64,000 nucleotides of DNA from Segatella copri (GTDB taxonomy: Bacteria > Bacteroidota > Bacteroidia > Bacteroidales > Bacteroidaceae), in NCBI RefSeq assembly GCF_019249655.2, contig NZ_CP137557.1, forward strand, positions 3,071,001 to 3,135,000. The letters run 5' to 3'. Both the position numbers and the translations under genes were made by a program. The notes under the pieces were generated by a model. It was not told where the DNA came from. It saw only the letters and a list, made by a program, of their open reading frames with translations, and made no database searches. Below, in pieces: positions 60,430 through 64,000 of the stretch (position 1 is its first letter; each line of letters opens with the position of its first letter).

Positions 60430-60460
60430 CAAAGATACGAATAATTATTGAAAACACAAA
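60430..60460 (-). promoter_or_regulatory. Promoter of the Abi gene
   Basis: Minus strand: TTTG (60457-60460), 19 nt, TATCTTTG (60430-60437). Perfect spacing. Leader of about 70 nt before the ATG at 60354. Confidence 0.7.
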
Positions 60461-60658
60461 CTTTTTAACAAGAAAATTCACAAAAAAGTAGGTTTCTTTA
60501 ATATATTTATATTTAAGAATGTTAAATCTCTCCTTAAAACATACTTTGCTACCCAAATAAAGTAAGGCTAGTCAATTAAAACATTAACATAACGTTCCCT
60601 TACCTCCAAGAGATAAGGGAACTCGAAATAAACATATATTATAATAAAAAGAGGATTA

Positions 60659-61228
60659 CTACCCCAAAATATCTATCGTGGCATTGGAAATCAGCGTTTC
60701 CATGTTTTGTAATGTTGGTGAAGCCAGTTTGAAAGATGTGCCGCCGATGGATCCGCAGACGAAATCTATCGCCAACCACCATTTCTCAACAGTAGCGTCA
60801 TCAGTATCTGTTTCTTCGGCACAAAGATGCCTGTCATCAGAAGTAGGATTATTGTATCTCCACAAAGCTATCTTAGCTGCAGTAGTATTGTCAGCAAGAA
60901 GAGAATTGGTCATTTCGACATCCTGCTTCCACTTTTCATAAACTTCTATCGAGCTTTGAGAAATAGCAGGAGTAGCCTCTTCTTCCATTTCATTCTCCTC
61001 TTCCATTTTCAACATCGCAATGCTATCATCTTCATCCAGGTATCTGGCGGCAGACTCTACGCTGTCTTCCAGACCATGGTCTTGAAGATAACTGTTGTAA
61101 GCATCCAACATTTCCTGAGAATTATCTGTTCTCAAATACTTCACACCTCTGTTGTGTGTGACTCTTATATATACGGCATAGAATCCGTCATTTCTCTGTT
61201 TCTGTACTACTACTTTAAATGTTGCCAT
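60659..61228 (-). CDS. Integrase arm-binding-like domain without catalytic core
   Basis: A 189-residue protein. Residues about 1-34 (MATFKVVVQKQRNDGFYAVY, then IRVTHNRGVKYLRT) match the N-terminal arm-DNA-binding beta-sheet of Bacteroidetes tyrosine recombinases. The rest is acidic and helical (EEENEMEEEATP) and lacks the R-H-R-Y catalytic domain. No continuation of an integrase is readable in the 230 bp downstream. It lies about 170 bp inside attR, where the integrase gene is usually found. It may be a dominant-negative or accessory factor, or the remnant of a recombinase fused to other sequence. Confidence 0.55.
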   Translation of the reverse strand: MATFKVVVQKQRNDGFYAVYIRVTHNRGVKYLRTDNSQEMLDAYNSYLQDHGLEDSVESAARYLDEDDSIAMLKMEEENEMEEEATPAISQSSIEVYEKWKQDVEMTNSLLADNTTAAKIALWRYNNPTSDDRHLCAEETDTDDATVEKWWLAIDFVCGSIGGTSFKLASPTLQNMETLISNATIDILG

Positions 61229-61232
61229 ATTC

Positions 61233-61285
61233 TTCTAAACACGTTCTAAACATCAATATAAATTTCTCAAAAACATTTCTAAACA
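61233..61285. repeat. Three TTCTAAACA repeats near the right end
   Basis: TTCTAAACA at 61233-61241, 61244-61252 and 61277-61285, with a related TCTAAACA at 7157-7164 near the left end. They sit between the arm-binding-like gene and attR, where recombinase arm sites are expected. Confidence 0.45.
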
Positions 61286-61333
61286 AAGAGTATCATTTGT
61301 ATCATTTTAGTGCTACTATTGATATAAACGAAT

Positions 61334-61370
61334 TAAGAGGAAAGCCCTTAAAATAAGGACTTTCCTCTTA
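61334..61370 (-). terminator. Element-borne replacement terminator for ppdK
   Basis: A 17-bp stem with one mismatch (TAAGAGGAAAGcCCTTA with TAAGGaCTTTCCTCTTA, loop AAA), about 30 bp downstream of the ppdK stop. It shares the core GAGGAAAG/CTTTCCTC with the original terminator at 7009-7042. Confidence 0.7.
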
Positions 61371-61396
61371 ACCTATTGATTTACAACTATCTGTTG

Positions 61397-64000
61397 TTAT
61401 TCCTCTACAGCAGCCTGCGCCGCAGCAAGTCTGGCGATAGGCACGCGGAATGGAGAGCATGAAGCATAGTTCATACCAACCTTAGCGCAGAACTTAACTG
61501 ATGAAGGCTCACCACCATGCTCACCGCAGATACCTGTGCGGAGGTTAGGACGGGTAGCACGACCATTCTCTACTGCCATCTTGATGAGCTGACCAACACC
61601 CTCCTGGTCGAGAACCTGGAATGGGTCAACCTTCAAGATCTTCTTCTCCATGTATGCAGGGAGGAATGAAGCGATGTCGTCACGAGAGTAACCGAAGGTC
61701 ATCTGTGTCAAGTCGTTAGTACCGAATGAGAAGTACTGAGCCTCCTCTGCAATCTGACCTGCAGTAAGGGCAGCACGTGGAATCTCAATCATAGTACCAA
61801 TCTCGAACTCAACCTCTACGCCGTACTCAGCGAATACCTCCTTAGAAGTAGCGAGGATAATAGCCTTCTGCTGCTTGAGCTCCTGAACAGTACCGATGAG
61901 CGGAACCATAATCTCAGGACATGGATTATAACCCTCCTTCTTCAACTCGCAAGCAGCACCGAGGATGGCGCGAGTCTGCATAGCTGTAATCTCAGGGAAT
62001 GTAATACCGAGACGACAACCACGGTGACCGAGCATTGGGTTGTTCTCTGCCAGAGAGTTCACACGCTTCTTGATTTCCTCAACGCTTACGCCCATCTCCT
62101 TAGCCATAGTCTCCTGACCAGCCTTATCGTGTGGTACGAACTCGTGGAGAGGTGGGTCGAGCAAGCGGATGTTCACGTGGCAGCCATCCATAGCCTTCAA
62201 GATGCCGTAGAAGTCAGCCTTCTGATATGGGAGGAGCTTAGCAAGAGCCTTCTCGCGACCCTCAACAGAGTCAGCCAGAATCATCTCACGCATAGCAACG
62301 ATCTTCTGATCATCGAAGAACATGTGCTCTGTACGTGTCAAACCGATACCCTTGGCACCGAATGCACGAGCTACCTCAGCATCGTGTGGAGTATCTGCAT
62401 TGGTACGGATTTCCATCTTTGTATATTTGTCGCAGAGGTCCATCAGCTCCTTGAAGTCGCCTGAAAGCTCTGCAGCCTTTGTCTCAATCTGTCCTGCGTA
62501 AACCTGACCAGTAGTACCGTTCAGAGAGATGTAATCACCCTCCTTGTAAACTACGCCCTCAATCTCAACAGTCTTAGTCTTGTAGTCAACGTTGATAGAG
62601 CCAGCACCAGATACGCAGCACTTACCCATACCACGAGCCACAACGGCAGCGTGAGAAGTCATACCACCACGAGCAGTAAGGATACCCTCAGCAGCCGACA
62701 TACCAGCGAGGTCTTCAGGAGAAGTCTCGATACGAACCATGATTACTTTCTTGCCATCCTCGTGCCACTCCTGAGCATCGTCAGCGTGGAATACAATCTG
62801 ACCGCAAGCAGCACCTGGAGAAGCAGGGAGACCCTGAGTGATGACCTTAGCTTTAGAGAGAGCCAGCTTATCGAATACTGGGTGCAAAAGCTCATCGAGC
62901 TTCTGTGGCTCACAGCGGAGGATAGCAGTCTTCTCGTCGATCATACCTTCGTGGAGGAGGTCCATAGCAATCTTCACCATAGCGGTACCTGTACGCTTAC
63001 CATTACGTGTCTGGAGGAACCAGAGCTTACCTTCCTGTACGGTGAACTCCATGTCCTGCATATCGTGATAGTGGTGCTCCAGTTTATCCTGGAGAGCGTC
63101 GAGCTCCTTGTAGAGTTCAGGCATAGCCTCTTCCATAGAAGGATACTTAGCTACGCGCTCCTCCTCAGAGATGCCTGCACGCTCAGCCCAGCGCTGAGAA
63201 CCAATCTTTGTAATCTGCTGTGGTGTACGGATACCAGCTACAACGTCCTCACCCTGTGCATTGATAAGATACTCACCATTGAAAAGGTTTTCACCATTAC
63301 CAGCATCACGAGAGAAGCAAACACCTGTAGCAGAAGTCTCGCCCATGTTACCGAATACCATCGCCATCACAGAAACGGCAGTACCCCACTCATCAGGAAT
63401 ACCTTCCATCTTGCGATAGAGGATAGCACGCTCGTTCATCCAAGAACGGAACACGGCGCAGATAGCACCCCAAAGCTGCTCGATAGGATTGGTAGGGAAG
63501 TCCTGACCAGTCTGCTCCTTGATAGCTGCCTTGAAGAGCTCAACGAGTTTCTTGAGTGACTCAACAGAGAGGTCCTTATCGAGAACCACACCCTGCTCTT
63601 CCTTCACCTTTTCGATGATGGCCTCGAATGGGTCGATATCTTCCTTGTTCACAGGCTTCAGTCCCATAACGACGTCACCGTACATCTGTACGAAACGGCG
63701 ATATGAGTCATATACGAAATGAGGATTACCGGTCTTCTTAACCAAGCCCTCAGCCACTTCATCATTCAAACCGAGGTTGAGGATCGTATCCATCATACCT
63801 GGCATAGAAGCACGTGCTCCTGAACGAACAGATACGAGAAGAGGATTCTCTACAGAACCGAACTTGCTGTTCATCAAAGCCTCCGTATGAGCTACTGCAG
63901 CCATTACCTCGTCCTGAAGGAGTTCCTTGATTTTCTCCTCACCCACCTCATAATACTCGTTACAGGTATCAGTTGTGATGGTGAAACCTGGAGGAACAGG
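61397..64000 (-). CDS. ppdK: Pyruvate, phosphate dikinase, 5' part outside window
   Basis: The last 867 codons of PPDK, read leftward; the frame is open to the edge (PVPPGFTITTDT begins it), so roughly 35-45 residues are missing. It interconverts pyruvate, ATP and phosphate with PEP, AMP and pyrophosphate. The phosphohistidine motif GGMTSHAAVVARGMG and the C-terminal barrel motifs GLTRTEHMFF and GICGEHGGEP are intact. The integrated element joins at its last codons and does not change the protein sequence. Confidence 0.95.
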   Translation of the reverse strand, partial: PVPPGFTITTDTCNEYYEVGEEKIKELLQDEVMAAVAHTEALMNSKFGSVENPLLVSVRSGARASMPGMMDTILNLGLNDEVAEGLVKKTGNPHFVYDSYRRFVQMYGDVVMGLKPVNKEDIDPFEAIIEKVKEEQGVVLDKDLSVESLKKLVELFKAAIKEQTGQDFPTNPIEQLWGAICAVFRSWMNERAILYRKMEGIPDEWGTAVSVMAMVFGNMGETSATGVCFSRDAGNGENLFNGEYLINAQGEDVVAGIRTPQQITKIGSQRWAERAGISEEERVAKYPSMEEAMPELYKELDALQDKLEHHYHDMQDMEFTVQEGKLWFLQTRNGKRTGTAMVKIAMDLLHEGMIDEKTAILRCEPQKLDELLHPVFDKLALSKAKVITQGLPASPGAACGQIVFHADDAQEWHEDGKKVIMVRIETSPEDLAGMSAAEGILTARGGMTSHAAVVARGMGKCCVSGAGSINVDYKTKTVEIEGVVYKEGDYISLNGTTGQVYAGQIETKAAELSGDFKELMDLCDKYTKMEIRTNADTPHDAEVARAFGAKGIGLTRTEHMFFDDQKIVAMREMILADSVEGREKALAKLLPYQKADFYGILKAMDGCHVNIRLLDPPLHEFVPHDKAGQETMAKEMGVSVEEIKKRVNSLAENNPMLGHRGCRLGITFPEITAMQTRAILGAACELKKEGYNPCPEIMVPLIGTVQELKQQKAIILATSKEVFAEYGVEVEFEIGTMIEIPRAALTAGQIAEEAQYFSFGTNDLTQMTFGYSRDDIASFLPAYMEKKILKVDPFQVLDQEGVGQLIKMAVENGRATRPNLRTGICGEHGGEPSSVKFCAKVGMNYASCSPFRVPIARLAAAQAAVEE
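61401..61428. repeat. attR: right 28-bp copy inside ppdK
   Basis: Perfect match to 7094-7121. Here it is part of the ppdK reading frame (AAQAAVEE end); the element supplies the final A-TAA so the protein end stays unchanged (GAA TAA in place of GAG TAA). Confidence 0.85.

Larger units (their letters stand above)
7094..61428. mobile_element. Integrated conjugative-type element in the 3' end of ppdK
   Basis: 54.3 kb bounded by a perfect 28-bp direct repeat, the right copy being the last coding part of ppdK. Inside are a replication module, ParA, a leading-region-like zone, a full Bacteroidetes tra (type IV secretion) set, ArdC-family proteins, an AbiE system and an Abi protein. I could not find a tyrosine- or serine-recombinase catalytic domain, a relaxase or a VirD4-type coupling protein. 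The assignment as an integrative conjugative element therefore rests on the att repeat plus tra genes; its present mobility is uncertain. Confidence 0.85.

Overview
The window looks like a chromosome segment from a Bacteroidales bacterium of the Prevotella/Segatella type. Promoters match the Bacteroidetes consensus (TTTG, about 19 nt, TAnnTTTG). Shine-Dalgarno sequences are mostly absent. The flanking genes include DUF4836, DUF3256 and an NupG-like transporter. Nothing was searched against a database, so all names rest on motif and family recognition from the sequence.

Layout. 1-7090 is ordinary chromosome: an ABC ATPase fragment, a DUF4836 lipoprotein, rsmE, a bifunctional-nuclease-family gene, a nucleoside-type MFS transporter, paired half-size chromate transporters, a DUF3256 protein and two small membrane proteins. 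61397-64000 is chromosome again: the 3' part of ppdK, read leftward. Between them lies a 54.3 kb integrated element bounded by a perfect 28-bp direct repeat (7094-7121 and 61401-61428) made of the last codons of ppdK. The element rebuilds the ppdK 3' end and brings its own hairpin terminator. The displaced original end and terminator remain at the left boundary.

Element, left to right. (a) 7.2-8.7 kb: an XRE-type repressor divergent from small HTH genes. (b) 8.7-12.4 kb: a lambda O/P-like replication module, with an initiator whose gene carries 11-bp iterons, a DnaC-like loader, a primase and a second TOPRIM-like protein. (c) 12.5-17.5 kb: small cargo genes and ParA with a small partner. (d) 17.5-27 kb: a leading-region-like zone of leftward genes (RadC, a YubB-like acidic protein, small proteins and an AbiE toxin-antitoxin operon). 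Three operons here are each preceded by a near-identical ~370-bp leader. (e) 27.3-46.2 kb: a rightward Bacteroidetes tra cluster (TraE, F, G, J, K, L, M, N and O and companions). (f) 46.3-47.9 kb: a leftward AAA-ATPase/PD-(D/E)XK gene. (g) 48.4-59.3 kb: a rightward operon with a giant ArdC-family protein, a peptidoglycan hydrolase, a two-OB-fold SSB-like protein and an ArdC-derived pseudoenzyme. (h) 59.4-61.2 kb: an Abi (HEPN) defence gene, and a protein that begins like the arm-binding domain of a tyrosine recombinase but has no catalytic core.

Most interesting. First, each of the three leaders folds on one strand into a ~300-nt hairpin. One arm carries a perfect-spacing promoter pointing away from the gene in duplex DNA. 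In the folded top strand that same promoter would fire into the gene. This is the logic of the F-plasmid Frpo single-stranded promoter and suggests early expression from the incoming T-strand. Second, four rightward operons share a 27-bp box that begins exactly 62 nt upstream of the first base of their -7 element, which suggests one activator controls the transfer genes. Third, no integrase catalytic domain, relaxase or coupling protein could be recognised in the element, so it is either incomplete, dependent on helpers, or uses unrecognised versions.
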